42,792 bases of DNA from Muribaculaceae bacterium (lineage in GTDB: Bacteria; Bacteroidota; Bacteroidia; Bacteroidales; Muribaculaceae), in the NCBI GenBank assembly GCA_017619355.1, contig JAFZSO010000031.1, positions 1 through 42,792 on the forward strand, read 5' to 3'. The notes below the pieces were generated by a model. That model worked only from the letters and a program-made list of their open reading frames with translations. It was not told the DNA's origin and did not search any database. Within the stretch, counting starts at the first letter, position 1. Each line of letters begins with the position of its first letter. The position numbers and the translations under genes were made by a program. Below, piece by piece: positions 27,391 to 38,800 of the stretch.

Positions 27391-30189
27391 ATGGAAAAAG
27401 ACTGCATCATCATAAAGGGCGCCAGGGTCAACAACCTCAAGAACATTGATGTGAACCTGCCTCGGGGCAAGTTCATCGTCATCACTGGGCTTTCTGGCTC
27501 AGGTAAATCATCCCTGGCTTTCGACACGCTCTATGCCGAGGGGCAAAGGCGCTATGTCGAGAGCCTTTCATCCTATGCACGCCAGTTCATGGGCCGCCTC
27601 ACTAAACCCGAGTGCGACTACATCAAGGGGTTGCCCCCCGCTATTGCCATTGAGCAAAGAGTGAACACACGCAACTCACGCAGCACAGTGGGAACCTCCA
27701 CTGAAATCTACGACTACCTGCGTCTGCTCTTTGCTCGCATAGGCGTCACCTACTCCCCTATCTCGGGCGATATTGTCAAGAAGCACACCTCCCAAGATGT
27801 GATGAGCACCATCTACTCTTATCCTGCCGGTTGCAAAATGGCTCTGCTCTGCAATGTCCTGCCACAAGGTGGCCGCACCATCGCGCAGCAACTCGAGGTA
27901 CTTGCTAAAGGCGGTTATTCCCGACTGGAACTGGATGGCTACTTCATGCCCATCAGCGATGTGCTGGCAGCGGGTGTCGACGAGGATCACTTTAATCATC
28001 ACCTCCTTATCGACCGCTTCATATCCTCCGAAACGCATGACGACGACATGCGCATTCTCGACTCGCTCTCTACCGCCTTCTACGAAGGCAAAGATGAGTG
28101 CACACTCATGGTGGTCGACGGCAACAACAATCGCCATTACCACACATTCTCCAAAAAGTTTGAAGCCGATGGCATGACTTTCCAAGAGCCTAACGACCTG
28201 ATGTTCAATTTCAACAACCCTCTTGGAGCATGTCCCACCTGCGAAGGTTTCGGCAAGATTATGGGCATCGACGAAAACCTTGTGGTCCCCAACAAATCAC
28301 TCTCGGTCTATGACGATGCCGTCATGTGTTGGCGCGGCAATGTGATGAGCGAATGGAAACGAGAATTCATCCACCTTGCATCAAGATACGATTTCCCCAT
28401 CCACAAGCCCTATTTCCAGCTCACCGATGAGCAGAAACGCCTGCTCTGGGACGGGGCCGACGGCTTCCCGGGAATCAATGGCTTTTTCAACTGGATTAAA
28501 AGCAAGTCCTACTCCATCCAATATCGGGTGCTGCTTGCACGATACCGAGGCAAGACCGATTGTCCTGACTGCCACGGATCTCGCCTGAAACCCGAAGCGC
28601 TCTATGTGAAAATCAACGGCATGACCATTGCCGACCTCGTGCAAATGCCCATCGAGCGCCTGGCAACCTGGTTCAACAATCTCACGCTCTCTGACAACGA
28701 GCAACTGATCACGAAACGCTTACTCACCGAAATCAAGCACCGGCTGCAATACCTTGTGGATGTGGGTCTCGGTTATCTCACACTCGACCGCCGTTCGTCA
28801 TCACTCTCGGGCGGTGAGAGTCAGCGCATCAATCTTGCCACATCCCTTGGCAGTTCGCTCATGGGGTCGGTCTACATTCTCGACGAGCCAAGCATCGGCC
28901 TTCATTCGCGAGACACCTACAAGCTCATTTCAGTACTGCGCCAACTCAAAGAGGCCGGAAACACCGTGGTGGTGGTGGAGCACGACGAAGAAATCATCCG
29001 GGCCGCCGACTACCTCATCGACATTGGCCCTGAAGCCGGTCGTCTCGGCGGTGAAGTGGTCTATCAGGGCGACGTGAACAAGCTGCACAGCAGTGAGCGC
29101 AGCTACACATCCAAGTATCTCACAGGCGTGCTTTCCATCCCCATCCCCAAAATCAGGCGAAAATGGAGCAACTACATCGAGGTGAAAGGAGCCGCCGAGA
29201 ACAACCTGAAAGGCATCGACGTCAAGTTCCCGCTGAATGTGATGACAGTGGTCACGGGCGTGAGCGGCTCGGGCAAGTCAACCCTTGTCGACGATGTGCT
29301 CTATAGGTCTTTAGCCCGACACTTCGACATTGCCGTCGATTCACCAGGTGCCGTCGCAGCACTCGAAGGCGACCTCAACCTGATCAAGAATGTGGAGTTT
29401 GTCGACCAGAACCCCATCGGCAAGTCAACCCGAAGCAATCCCGCCACCTACCTCAAGGCCTTCGACGAGATACGTCAACTCTATGCCTCCCAGCAACTCT
29501 CGAAACAAATGGGATATGGGCCAGGCTTCTTCTCTTTCAACGCTCAAGGCGGACGCTGTGAGGACTGCAAAGGTGAAGGCACCGTTACCATCGAGATGCA
29601 GTTCATGGCCGACATCGTGCTCACCTGCGAGACTTGCCACGGCAAGCGATTCAACCACAATGCGCTCGAAGTTACCTATCGCGGCAAGAACATTCACGAC
29701 ATACTTGAGATGACCGTCAACCAGGCCATCGAATTCTTCTCGCAAGAAAAAACTGCGAATGAAAAAAGGATTGTAGCCCGGCTGAAACCCCTGCAGGACG
29801 TCGGTCTGGGCTATATCAAGCTGGGACAATCGTCATCGACGCTTTCAGGCGGTGAAAACCAGCGCGTGAAGCTCGCATCCTACCTTGCCGGCGAGAAGCA
29901 CAACGCCACATTATATATATTCGACGAGCCAACCACTGGGCTCCACTTCCACGACATCAACAAACTGCTCGAATCGATGAACCGACTTGTCGACAACGGG
30001 CACACCGTCATCATCATCGAACACAACATCGACGTCATCAAGTGCGCCGACCATGTGATTGACCTGGGACCTGACGGCGGCAACCGTGGTGGCGAAGTGG
30101 TGGCAACCGGCACCCCCGAACAAATAGCAGCCTGCCCCAGCAGCTTTACAGGAAAATTCCTGAAACAGAAACTGGAAGCAGGCCGATAA
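27391..30189 (+). CDS. uvrA: UvrABC system protein A
   Basis: ABC-type ATPase that recognises DNA damage in nucleotide excision repair with UvrB. The length of 932 residues is normal. The first ATPase has Walker [10 protein letters not shown] at residues 33-41. Zinc-finger cysteines follow in CPTCEGFG and CPDCHGSR, then the signature [19 protein letters not shown]. The second ATPase has Walker [10 protein letters not shown] near residue 625, zinc-finger CEDCKGEG and CETCHGKR, and signature [13 protein letters not shown]. It stands alone, with a promoter just upstream, and converges with the DUF4293 gene. Bacteroidales often have more than one uvrA; which this is cannot be told here. Confidence 0.97.
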   Translation: MEKDCIIIKGARVNNLKNIDVNLPRGKFIVITGLSGSGKSSLAFDTLYAEGQRRYVESLSSYARQFMGRLTKPECDYIKGLPPAIAIEQRVNTRNSRSTVGTSTEIYDYLRLLFARIGVTYSPISGDIVKKHTSQDVMSTIYSYPAGCKMALLCNVLPQGGRTIAQQLEVLAKGGYSRLELDGYFMPISDVLAAGVDEDHFNHHLLIDRFISSETHDDDMRILDSLSTAFYEGKDECTLMVVDGNNNRHYHTFSKKFEADGMTFQEPNDLMFNFNNPLGACPTCEGFGKIMGIDENLVVPNKSLSVYDDAVMCWRGNVMSEWKREFIHLASRYDFPIHKPYFQLTDEQKRLLWDGADGFPGINGFFNWIKSKSYSIQYRVLLARYRGKTDCPDCHGSRLKPEALYVKINGMTIADLVQMPIERLATWFNNLTLSDNEQLITKRLLTEIKHRLQYLVDVGLGYLTLDRRSSSLSGGESQRINLATSLGSSLMGSVYILDEPSIGLHSRDTYKLISVLRQLKEAGNTVVVVEHDEEIIRAADYLIDIGPEAGRLGGEVVYQGDVNKLHSSERSYTSKYLTGVLSIPIPKIRRKWSNYIEVKGAAENNLKGIDVKFPLNVMTVVTGVSGSGKSTLVDDVLYRSLARHFDIAVDSPGAVAALEGDLNLIKNVEFVDQNPIGKSTRSNPATYLKAFDEIRQLYASQQLSKQMGYGPGFFSFNAQGGRCEDCKGEGTVTIEMQFMADIVLTCETCHGKRFNHNALEVTYRGKNIHDILEMTVNQAIEFFSQEKTANEKRIVARLKPLQDVGLGYIKLGQSSSTLSGGENQRVKLASYLAGEKHNATLYIFDEPTTGLHFHDINKLLESMNRLVDNGHTVIIIEHNIDVIKCADHVIDLGPDGGNRGGEVVATGTPEQIAACPSSFTGKFLKQKLEAGR

Positions 30190-30218
30190 CAGCTTTAAAC
30201 AACCTTATTGCCAGGCAA

Positions 30219-30662
30219 TTACCTGAGGCGGTCGCTGTCGCTCAATATCCGCTGATCTCTCGAGATTCCCCGATAAGCCAAGAACAGCAGGAACAGCGAC
30301 ACTACTGGCAGCACATTGCTGATGTCGATGCTCAGGTTCTGCTCATCGGTTGCACCCAGAATCATCACACCAATCGAAATCAACAGCGCAATCAGCAAGA
30401 TGATGCTGATGCTGCACAGCCTTTTCTGCAATTTCAGGTTCTTATAACTGAATATGGCTATGGCCGTCAGCACCACCACCAACCCGTTCAGGCAGAGCAT
30501 GAGCAGGTTTATCGAGGTTTTGCCATCAACACCGGTGGCAAGAGTGCCCACCACATATTCGTTACCAGCAACATCAAAGGAGAATGAGGTCAGAAATGCA
30601 AAGGCTGCCATCATTACCAGAGCAACCAGCATGTAGAGCGTCTGAATTCTTTGAATAACCAT
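30219..30662 (-). CDS. DUF4293 family membrane protein
   Basis: A 147-residue protein with four hydrophobic segments: LYMLVALVMMAAFAFL, LLMLCLNGLVVVLTAIAIF, ISIILLIALLISIGVMILG and VLPVVSLFLLFLAYRGI. The N-terminus MVIQRIQTLYMLVALVMM and the RGISRD tail match the Bacteroidetes-specific DUF4293 family. The ATG at 30662 gives the family N-terminus; an alternative TTG seven codons upstream is less likely. It converges with uvrA and diverges from the TPR gene. A possible -7 box TAAATTTG lies on the minus strand at 30681-30688. The function is unknown. Confidence 0.8.
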   Translation of the reverse strand: MVIQRIQTLYMLVALVMMAAFAFLTSFSFDVAGNEYVVGTLATGVDGKTSINLLMLCLNGLVVVLTAIAIFSYKNLKLQKRLCSISIILLIALLISIGVMILGATDEQNLSIDISNVLPVVSLFLLFLAYRGISRDQRILSDSDRLR

Positions 30663-30780
30663 AATAATATCTTTTTTCTGCAAATTTATATTTTTTATTT
30701 GATTTTATCTCAAGATTATTCCACATAATTTATTTTTTAGCACGATTTTTGTGTATGAATCATTATTAATATTAAACATC

Positions 30781-33009
30781 ATGAATCTTCAAGAAATCCA
30801 ACTTCATAAAAACCAAATGGATGTGCTGCTTCGCAACAACCACATCCATGAGGCGCTCGACGTGCTGAAACGCTTCATTGACGCCGCTGCCGTCTACGAA
30901 TACAACAATGAGTTTGTCGATATCAAGACATCTTACAGCTACCTGTTGCAGTTCTTTGCCACTGGCGCCGACGACCCCGAACAGGAGAAGATGCTCGTGA
31001 ACATCATCACAAAAATCTACACACTGCGCGACAAGTGCATCATTCACCTCTCGCAGAACGATTCGTTCGACTTCTTCTTCACCCGGTTCAACACCCTTCG
31101 GCAAGTCAATCTGTCAGAGCTGATTGAGCAGTACAAGAACATCACCAACCGTTACGACCTGCTATTGTCGGTCGAAGAAAACACGCAGAATCAGTCCGCC
31201 ATCAGCAATCTGCTCGAACAGCGCGAAAAGACCGTTGTCAACATATTTAATAAAATATGGTGTTCGTTCCCCATGTCGGCGAGCGAAGCCACCGCAACGA
31301 GTGAACTCTTTGCCTCGCCCGATGTCGAGTGGCAGGCTAAGGCCGTCTTTGTCTCTGCCCTGTTCTTGGGCATCTGCAAGTTCTTCGACGAGCAAAAACT
31401 GCTGCTCCTCCTCGATGCCTATTGCAACTGCCCGGCCCGCGAGGTGCAGATCAGGGCCATCACGGCATTCGTCATTGCCCTGTACCTGCATCAAAACCGC
31501 AATCACTTCTCTCCGCAAGTGCATGTCATGCTCGACACAGTATCGCAGCAGCCCACTTTCACCTCCGATGTCAAGTCGGTTTTCATCCGGCTCATCAGGT
31601 CGCGCAACACCGAAAACATCACTAAACTAATGCGTGAAGACTTGATGCCTAACTTGATGAAAATCAAGCCAGATATCCTAAACAAAATCAAAGGCAAGGC
31701 CTCCTCGGCCGACATCCTCGACCTCGAGGCAAATCCCGAGTGGCAGGAGTGGCTCGAGAACTCGGGCATCGCCAAGAAGATGGAAGAACTCAACGAACTG
31801 CAGTTCGAGGGAAGCGACGTCTTCATCTCGGCCTTCTCGCACCTCAAGTCATTCCCCTTCTTCAACACGCTTGCCAACTGGTTCCTCCCCTACGACTCTA
31901 ATCACTCGATGGTCAGAGCCGCCTACCCTGATGGCCACAGCAAATTGCTCAGCGCACTCATCGCTTCGGCACCCGTGCTCTGCGACAGTGACAAATACTC
32001 GCTGTGTTTCTCGCTTGCCACCATGCCCGACAGTCAGAAGAACCTCATGCAAAACCAGTTCAATGCACAGTCTGAGCAGCTCAAGGAGATGGCAAGCGAA
32101 GCGTCCGACAACCCTGTCGCCGACCGCGACCGCCTCATCAATCAGTATGTGCAGGACCTTTATCGCTTCTTCAAGCTCTACTCCCGCCGTCGCGACTTCC
32201 CGGCCCTCTTCGACACCGACCTGAATCTCATCAACATCCCCCTCATCGGCCCCTTCATTCAAGACAAGGATTCCATCTCGCTCGTGGCAGAGTTTTATTT
32301 CAAGAACAACTTCTACAACGATGCTATCAGCCATTACCAGTATCTGCTCGACAACTGGAACGACAACGATTTGCTCATCTACCAGAAGATAGGTTTTGCT
32401 TATCAGGTCCAGGGCAAATACACCAAGGCCATCGACTACTATCTGAAGTATGACCTCACCAACGATGCCGACCTTTGGAATCTTCAGCACATTGCCAGCT
32501 GCTACAAGGCATTGAAAAACAATGAAAAAGCCTTTGAGTATTTCCAGAAAGCCTATGAGTTGAAACCCGACAATGTCTCTACCTGCCTCAACATCGGGCA
32601 CTATTACCTCGAAACATCCCAAATCGACGAGGCGCTGAAGTATTATTATAAAGTGGATTACCTCGACACCAAGAAGCATCGTTCATGGCGCCCCATCGCC
32701 TGGTGCTCGTTCCTGAAAGGCGACTTTGAACAGAGCCTGAACTATTACAACAAGATTCTCGACAGCGCAACTGCCACAGCTCACGATCACCTCAATCTGG
32801 GGCACCTCGTCCTGTGCAGCAAGGGACTGACCGAGGCCTTGCCGCATTATCTGAAGGCGATTCATGCCTTCGAGGGCAAGCTACACCTGTTCTCGCAAGC
32901 CTTCTTTGCCGATGCCAAAATTCTTGAGAGCAAAGGTATTGACCCGGCCACCCTGCCCCTCATCTGCGACTACATTTTCTTCCAGAACGCACAACAAAAT
33001 CAACAATAA
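30781..33009 (+). CDS. Large tetratricopeptide repeat protein
   Basis: A 742-residue soluble protein without signal peptide. The N-terminal two thirds is helical and of no recognised family (with FFARQ-like helices and repeated DIL/LEANPEW segments). The C-terminal third contains TPR-like helical repeats around residues 510-700, e.g. ADLWNLQHIASCYKALKNNEKAFEYFQKAY and NVSTCLNIGHYYLETSQIDEALKYYYKV. It may be a scaffold for protein interactions. The ATG at 30781 is preferred to one ten codons upstream because it fits the start of the helical domain. It is followed after eight bases by the M3 peptidase, with which it is probably co-transcribed. Confidence 0.8.
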   Translation: MNLQEIQLHKNQMDVLLRNNHIHEALDVLKRFIDAAAVYEYNNEFVDIKTSYSYLLQFFATGADDPEQEKMLVNIITKIYTLRDKCIIHLSQNDSFDFFFTRFNTLRQVNLSELIEQYKNITNRYDLLLSVEENTQNQSAISNLLEQREKTVVNIFNKIWCSFPMSASEATATSELFASPDVEWQAKAVFVSALFLGICKFFDEQKLLLLLDAYCNCPAREVQIRAITAFVIALYLHQNRNHFSPQVHVMLDTVSQQPTFTSDVKSVFIRLIRSRNTENITKLMREDLMPNLMKIKPDILNKIKGKASSADILDLEANPEWQEWLENSGIAKKMEELNELQFEGSDVFISAFSHLKSFPFFNTLANWFLPYDSNHSMVRAAYPDGHSKLLSALIASAPVLCDSDKYSLCFSLATMPDSQKNLMQNQFNAQSEQLKEMASEASDNPVADRDRLINQYVQDLYRFFKLYSRRRDFPALFDTDLNLINIPLIGPFIQDKDSISLVAEFYFKNNFYNDAISHYQYLLDNWNDNDLLIYQKIGFAYQVQGKYTKAIDYYLKYDLTNDADLWNLQHIASCYKALKNNEKAFEYFQKAYELKPDNVSTCLNIGHYYLETSQIDEALKYYYKVDYLDTKKHRSWRPIAWCSFLKGDFEQSLNYYNKILDSATATAHDHLNLGHLVLCSKGLTEALPHYLKAIHAFEGKLHLFSQAFFADAKILESKGIDPATLPLICDYIFFQNAQQNQQ

Positions 33010-33017
33010 ATCCCATT

Positions 33018-35096
33018 ATGAGCAACGATAATGTGTTTTTTGCTCCCTTCACCCTCAATCACGGAGCCATTCCATTCAACCGCATCAGCAATGCACTCTT
33101 CGAGCCAGCAGTCACCGAGGCCATTAGCAGGCACAACAAGGAAATACAGCAAATCATCGACAATCCTGAGCCGCCCACATTCCTGAACACCGTCGTGGTT
33201 CTCGAGCGCAGCGGCGAGATGCTCTCACGCGTGCTCGGCGTCTTCTTCCCGCTTCTCTCGGCCAATGCCGACGATGAACTGCTCGCCATCTCCGAGCGGC
33301 TCATGCCCGTGCTCGATGCTCACTCCAACGAAATCACCCTCAACGAGCAACTCTGGCAGCGCATCAAGTGTGTCGACGAGCAGTTCGACCCCGAGCAGCA
33401 CTCTCCCGAAGATGCCATGCTGCTCAAGCGCACTCGCGATGCCTTCATCAACTGTGGCGCTGCACTGCCTGCCGACAAGAAGGAGCAATTCAAGCAGTTG
33501 TCAAAACGGCTGGCACAGCTGAAACTCAAATTTGAGCAGAACACCCTCAAAGAGATGGCGCGCCTGGAGCTGTGGCTCACTGCCCACGACCTCGAGAGGC
33601 TGCCTGAAAGTACCGTCGAGGCTGCCGCCATGGCCGCTAAAGCCAAAGGTCGCGAAGGCGAGTATCTCATCACACTGCGCGCCCCCAGCTATTCGCCTTT
33701 CATGAAATACTCCTCGCGTCGCGACTTGCGTGAAAAGCTTTATATGATGTACAACACGCAATGCACCGCTGGCGACTACGACAACACAGCCATCATTCAA
33801 GACATCGCCAACACGCGCCTCCAGATAGCCCAGCTGCTGGGCTATGAGTGCTATGCCGACTATCATCTGAAGGATATGATGGCCGAGAACAAGGAGAATG
33901 TGTTCAACCTCTTCAACCAGTTGCACGACGCCTATCTGCCCGCGCTCAACAGTGAGATGGAGGAACTCACCCATTTCGCTCAGCAGCGCGAAGGCAACGA
34001 CTTTGAGCTCAAGCCCTGGGACTATTCCTATTATGCCAATCTGCTCAAAGACCACAAGTTCCACTTCAACGACGAGCAGCTCCGTCCTTATTTCGAGCTC
34101 TCCAATGTCATCAATGGCGTCTTTGGCCTGGCCACCAGGCTCTACGGACTCCAATTCTCAAAAAACGAGGAGGCTCCCGTTTTCGACCCCGACATGCGCG
34201 TCTACGATGTCTACGACCGCAACCGCAAGTTCATCGGCCTGCTCTACACCGATTTCTATCCGCGCGAAACCAAGCAGAGCGGAGCCTGGATGACCGATTT
34301 CCGTGACCAGCACATCGACGCTCACGGCAACGATGTCCGCCCGGTGGTGTCGCTCACCATGAACTTCACCAAGCCCACCTCCTCCAAGCCATCGCTCCTC
34401 ACTTTGAACGAGGTGCGCACCTTCCTTCACGAGTTCGGCCATGCCCTGCACAGTCTGCTCACGCGTTGCCGTTATGCTTCACTGTCTGGCACCAGCGTCG
34501 AGCGTGATTTCGTCGAGATGCCCTCGCAGTTCCTCGAGAACTATCTCTACCAGCAGGAGTTCCTCAACAGTTTCGCCCGTCACTACATCACCGGCGAGTG
34601 CATTCCCGAAGACCTGCTTAAGCAGATCATCGACTCCAAGCGTTTCGGTGTAGCCTATGCTTGCTTCCGCCAGTTAGGTTTCGGGCGCATCGACATGGCT
34701 TGGCACACACTCACTGCGCCCTTCGAGGGCGACGTGTTTGCTTTCGAGGATGCTGCCGTCGACCCCGTGCGCATCTTCAAGCCCATTGAGGGTTGTGCCA
34801 TGTCACCCCAGTTCGGCCACATCTTCGCCGGAGGCTATGCTGCCGGCTACTATGGCTACAAGTGGGGCGAAATGCTCGAGGCCGATGCTTTCCAGCAATT
34901 CCTCGACGACGGTATCTTCAACCCCAAGACCGCACTGCGCCTCGAGCAAAACATCCTCACGCGTGGCGGCTCCGAGCATCCCATGACCCTCTACCGCCGT
35001 TTCCGTGGCGCCGAGCCCTCCATCCAGGCCCTCCTCCGCCGCGACGGCCTCACCCCCAGCCCCTTTAGGGGCGTGAGCGAACAGGCAGGGGCGTGA
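33018..35096 (+). CDS. M3 family oligopeptidase (Dcp/OpdA-like)
   Basis: Zinc metallopeptidase of the thimet-oligopeptidase group, 692 residues, expected to cut short peptides in the cytosol. The zinc site HEFGH is at residues 471-475 (LHEFGHALHSLL), and the glutamate ligand follows downstream in ERDFVEMPSQFLENY. The C-terminal block GGYAAGYYGYKWGEMLEADAF is typical. The last 15 or so residues (TPSPFRGVSEQAGA) do not look like family sequence. They are encoded by palindromes CCCC-TTTA-GGGG and CAGGGGC-GTGA-GCCCCTG that belong to the intergenic repeat family. The stop codon sits in the loop of the second one. Confidence 0.93.
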   Translation: MSNDNVFFAPFTLNHGAIPFNRISNALFEPAVTEAISRHNKEIQQIIDNPEPPTFLNTVVVLERSGEMLSRVLGVFFPLLSANADDELLAISERLMPVLDAHSNEITLNEQLWQRIKCVDEQFDPEQHSPEDAMLLKRTRDAFINCGAALPADKKEQFKQLSKRLAQLKLKFEQNTLKEMARLELWLTAHDLERLPESTVEAAAMAAKAKGREGEYLITLRAPSYSPFMKYSSRRDLREKLYMMYNTQCTAGDYDNTAIIQDIANTRLQIAQLLGYECYADYHLKDMMAENKENVFNLFNQLHDAYLPALNSEMEELTHFAQQREGNDFELKPWDYSYYANLLKDHKFHFNDEQLRPYFELSNVINGVFGLATRLYGLQFSKNEEAPVFDPDMRVYDVYDRNRKFIGLLYTDFYPRETKQSGAWMTDFRDQHIDAHGNDVRPVVSLTMNFTKPTSSKPSLLTLNEVRTFLHEFGHALHSLLTRCRYASLSGTSVERDFVEMPSQFLENYLYQQEFLNSFARHYITGECIPEDLLKQIIDSKRFGVAYACFRQLGFGRIDMAWHTLTAPFEGDVFAFEDAAVDPVRIFKPIEGCAMSPQFGHIFAGGYAAGYYGYKWGEMLEADAFQQFLDDGIFNPKTALRLEQNILTRGGSEHPMTLYRRFRGAEPSIQALLRRDGLTPSPFRGVSEQAGA

Positions 35097-35103
35097 GCCC
35101 CTG
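35086..35103. repeat. Hairpin repeat over the M3 peptidase stop
   Basis: A 7-bp stem CAGGGGC/GCCCCTG with a GTGA loop. The TGA stop of the peptidase (35094-35096) lies in the loop. A second CCCC/GGGG stem lies just upstream at 35060-35071. Similar short palindromes fill the intergenic region that follows. Confidence 0.7.
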
Positions 35104-35564
35104 TAACATAGCATCACACACAACCATCAGCCCCATCGGGGCGACAGACTCCACAGAGCCAGCACTCTCCCAGCCCTCGCCATTATCCTGCGACAGCAGG
35201 CTTTTTGCAGCTTTTCGACGAGCTCAGCTCGCAACTTTTCGTGATTATCCCCTCGTCGTCATTGAAAAATAATTAATTCATGGCAATTCACGGTCATTTA
35301 TGGTAATTTATGGAGAAAACAAATCCGTGCACCGCACGGCTTTTTGGGGCTCCTTTTTGAACTTTTTGCGATAGAGCAACGACGACGCGGGATAATAATA
35401 TCAAAAAGTAACACCTCTCGGTGTCGAAAAGCCTGCTTACGCAGGATTTTTATATAAATCCGCCGTGAGGCGGCTCCAATACAATTGTCATCAATAAAAA
35501 AATTGTCATTCATTGTCATCAATTGTCTGATTAATTCATGGTCATTCATGGAGACATTCCCCCT

Positions 35565-35710
35565 CGCCAGCTTGTCCCTCGTCAGCTTGTCCCCTTGTTT
35601 GCTCGTTCGCTTGTCCCTTGTTAGCTTGTTAGCCCGTCCCTTGTCAGCTTGCTTGTTTGCTCGTCAGCTTGTTAGCTTGTTTGCTCGTCAGCTTGTTAGC
35701 TCGTTTACCA
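35565..35710. repeat. Low-complexity GCTTGT/GCTCGT repeat with a 24-bp perfect tandem copy
   Basis: About 145 bases of imperfectly repeated GCTTGT, GCTCGT and TCAGCTTG words. It includes two identical adjacent 24-base units at 35651-35674 and 35675-35698. It lies 30 bases or so upstream of the protease promoter. A frame through it would give a peptide of repeated CLFARQLVS-like words and is rejected as a gene. Confidence 0.8.
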
Positions 35711-35738
35711 CTCTACCATTTCACTATTTTACTAAAAA

Positions 35739-35770
35739 TTTGCACATCTCCACATTATTAATTAAATTTG
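35739..35770 (+). promoter_or_regulatory. Promoter for the dockerin protease gene
   Basis: TTTG (35739-35742), 20 bases, then TAAATTTG (35763-35770), an exact match to the Bacteroidetes primary promoter. The start codon is 49 bases downstream, giving a leader of roughly 40 bases. Confidence 0.75.
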
Positions 35771-35819
35771 CAAATAATATACCTTCTTCGATTTAAATAC
35801 AAACCAAACATAAATCACT

Positions 35820-38800
35820 ATGAAACATTCAAATCTTTTCAAATCATTACTGCTTGCTATTGCCCTGCTGTTAGGTTCTTTGCCAATAGCCGCACAGCAG
35901 ATGGTGAGCAACGACAATGACGATGAGGTCTATAAGGTAGAGCAATATGCTCCGAAATATCGACCTAATCAAGTCATCGTCAAGTTCAAGGAATCTTCCC
36001 CAGTGACTATCAAGAGCGACGCCAAGGGCAAATTTATGACCTCAAGCGTCAGTTCCATCGACAAGGTGATGAGCGAGATCGGCGTTCTAGAAGCGGAACA
36101 GCTTATGCCACTGACTGGTGCTATCAAGAACCGTGCACCACGCAAGGCAAAGGCACTTTCAGGCCGCGAAGTGATTGAACCCGACCTATCCAAACTCTAT
36201 TGCATGAAATTAGACTCAACTATTATGCAAAGAGTAGAAGATGTCGTGGAACGATTGAAAGCACTTGACGAAGTAGAATATGCCGAACCTAACTACCTCG
36301 CATTCATTCAATCCGTTGAAGATTCAACAGCCTATGTCAGTGAGCCTATGTACAGCCAGCAATGGGGGTTAGATGCCATCAATATGCCACAACTATGGGC
36401 AATGGAAAAAGTGGAGACAGAGCGCCCCGTTATCGCCATCCTCGATACAGGTGTGGATATCACACACCCTGACCTTACCGACAATATCTGGACAAATTCT
36501 CGTGAGGACAGTGGTGCTTCTTATGAAGATGATGACAACAACGGCTATGTTGATGACATTCACGGTTGGGACTTCATAGCTGGAACAGCTATTATCGGCA
36601 ATGGTATGGATCGCAATGGCCATGGCACTCACTGCGCAGGCATTGCCGCAGCAGTAGGTGACAATGAAATTGGCATCACTGGTGCCAACCCTGATGCATT
36701 GATTCTTCCCATCAAGGTGATGGGTGATGACGGCACAGGTGATATTGCTACTATCTGTCGTGGCATCGACTATGCAGTTGCCTGTGGTGCACATGTGCTG
36801 AGCATGAGTTTTGGTTCATCCATACCTTCCGCTGCTGAATATCAGGCATTATCAAAAGCCCTTACCAACTATGCTGTTATGGTTGGCGCTTCTGGTAATG
36901 CAGGCAGTAGTATTTATACACCGTATGGATGCTCTTATCCTGGAATGTACGATATTGTGATTGGGGTGATGGCTTCAGACACAGATGGTCAACGTGCGGT
37001 TTTCAGCAACTATGACCCTGATGGACCCTTCTTCTCCAAGTATAATATGAACAAGGCATTCTCAAGTGAAGTAACATGGAATGATGAGATGATGTGGAAC
37101 TATGACCTGATGGCTCCAGGTGTCAATATATTAAGCACTTACCTGAATGGTTCTTATAAAACACTTAATGGTACCTCCATGGCGACACCAATGGTGGCCG
37201 GTGCTATTTCACTTATTCTGCAAGTGAAAGGATATGATTATGCCCGTGATTATGGCCTGATGGGTGATATGGCGATTGCTAAGGATGGCGGCTTGACCGA
37301 CCTCGCAGTATTCAATGCTTATCAAGCTGCCAGTTTTGATGAAACCAATCGTCAAGTGGCACTTGCCCTTATCTCTTTAGAGATTGACGATAGTGAGGGT
37401 GAGGGTGATGGTGACGGCAGGTTTGATGCTGGAGAGAACATCAGCATCTGGCCTACTATCCGCAGCCTTTGGGGGCACGCAGAGAATATCAAGATTGCAA
37501 TAGAGCCATACGATGAGAACACTCCAACTGATGCCATTGAAATACTTGACAACAATGTAGACTTCGGTTGGTCGCTTAATAGCCGTGGATCATTTAAGAG
37601 CAAAAATCCCATCCGTGTGCATGTTAACGAAAATGCATACGATGGCATGCACCTTCCCTACAAAATTGTTATTACCAGCGACAATCTTCTTGCTGGCATT
37701 GAGCAAGAACATGTCTTTGAAGTGGAAAATGGTGTGGAGCTTGGCGGTGTCATCAATGAAGACATGACACTTTATCCAAACAAGCACTACATCGCCACCA
37801 AGAGTATCGCTATCCCCCAAGGCAAGACTCTCACCATTATGCCCGGCACTCGCTTGGAGTTCAATGAGGGATGCTGCATCCAAAGCGATGGCAAGCTTAT
37901 CGCCAACGGCAACCCCGACTCACTCATCGTATTCACCAGCCGCGACCCTGAGAAACCTTGGGGTGGAATCCGCTCGCATTTTAGTTCCAGCGACAACCCC
38001 TGTGACACCATTGCTTATTGTTTCCTTGTGTATGTCAATTATGGCGGTTATTATCCTTGCCTGTACATAAAGAATTGCATTTTGGACAAAATGAACGAAA
38101 GGACTGGTGGCAACTATTGGATTATGCATGAAGGAGCAGGTTTTGACGGTATGTATAACAATTTCCTGAACTCATACTCATATTATAATGGATGCATGAA
38201 GAGAAGTAACTCCCTGTTTTACAGTAATTTTATCAACTTCAGAAATAGAGAAGATATCCCCAACAGCTGGCAATACTCGCAACTTGCGAGTAGCAACTTG
38301 ATTCAGAGTGGAAGTGACAATGAATGGAGCAATTTGCCATTGATGGTTGTGGGTCGTGACAACGGCATCACCATCGACCATGCCGAGTGGCCCTCATGGC
38401 TCGGGACAAGCAAGGAGGAGATAATCAGACCTTACATATACGACAGCAAGAACCCGCTTTTGGATTGCTTCACGACGGTGGATTTAAGCAATATGCCAAC
38501 CCGACCCTATAAAGAAGCCCATGGCATAGTTTGGAAAGTGATGGTTGATGGCTATGATGCTCAGGATGAGTTTGACCAACTGCCGCCGCTTGGTGTTGGT
38601 CGCCACAAATTTGAGGTCTATTATAATCGTGATGATATCGACACCACCTTTACACCAACAGTGTCAATGGGCTTCAGAGAGCCTTACACCCAAACCCCAA
38701 TTAACAAAGATGGTTTCTGGTGTGCAAAAGACAGTGCAAGTGTTTACACTGTATTCTTGGATATTACTGGAAAGACAAATTGTGATGGTCTTAACCGCAT

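Larger units (their letters stand above)
35097..35819. other. Intergenic stretch of about 720 bases with palindromes and low-complexity repeats, no gene seen
   Basis: No convincing gene is seen. The left part has the palindrome family: CCCC-ATC-GGGG (35131-35141), CCTGC-GACA-GCAGG (35187-35200), CGAGCT-C-AGCTCG (35219-35231), CCGTGC-ACC-GCACGG (35325-35339), ACACC-TCTC-GGTGT (35411-35424), CCTGC-TTAC-GCAGG (35432-35445) and CCGCC-GTGA-GGCGG (35460-35473). A set of near-identical decamers around ATTCATGG runs through 35271-35313 and 35529-35551. The right part is a low-complexity GCTTGT-type repeat (35565-35710), followed by the promoter of the protease gene. Frames read through the repeats are not likely to be genes. 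Confidence 0.75.

Noticed and set aside
35485-35796. 103-codon frame on the + strand
   Set aside because: It runs through the low-complexity GCTTGT repeat and overlaps the protease promoter; its peptide is just the translated repeat.
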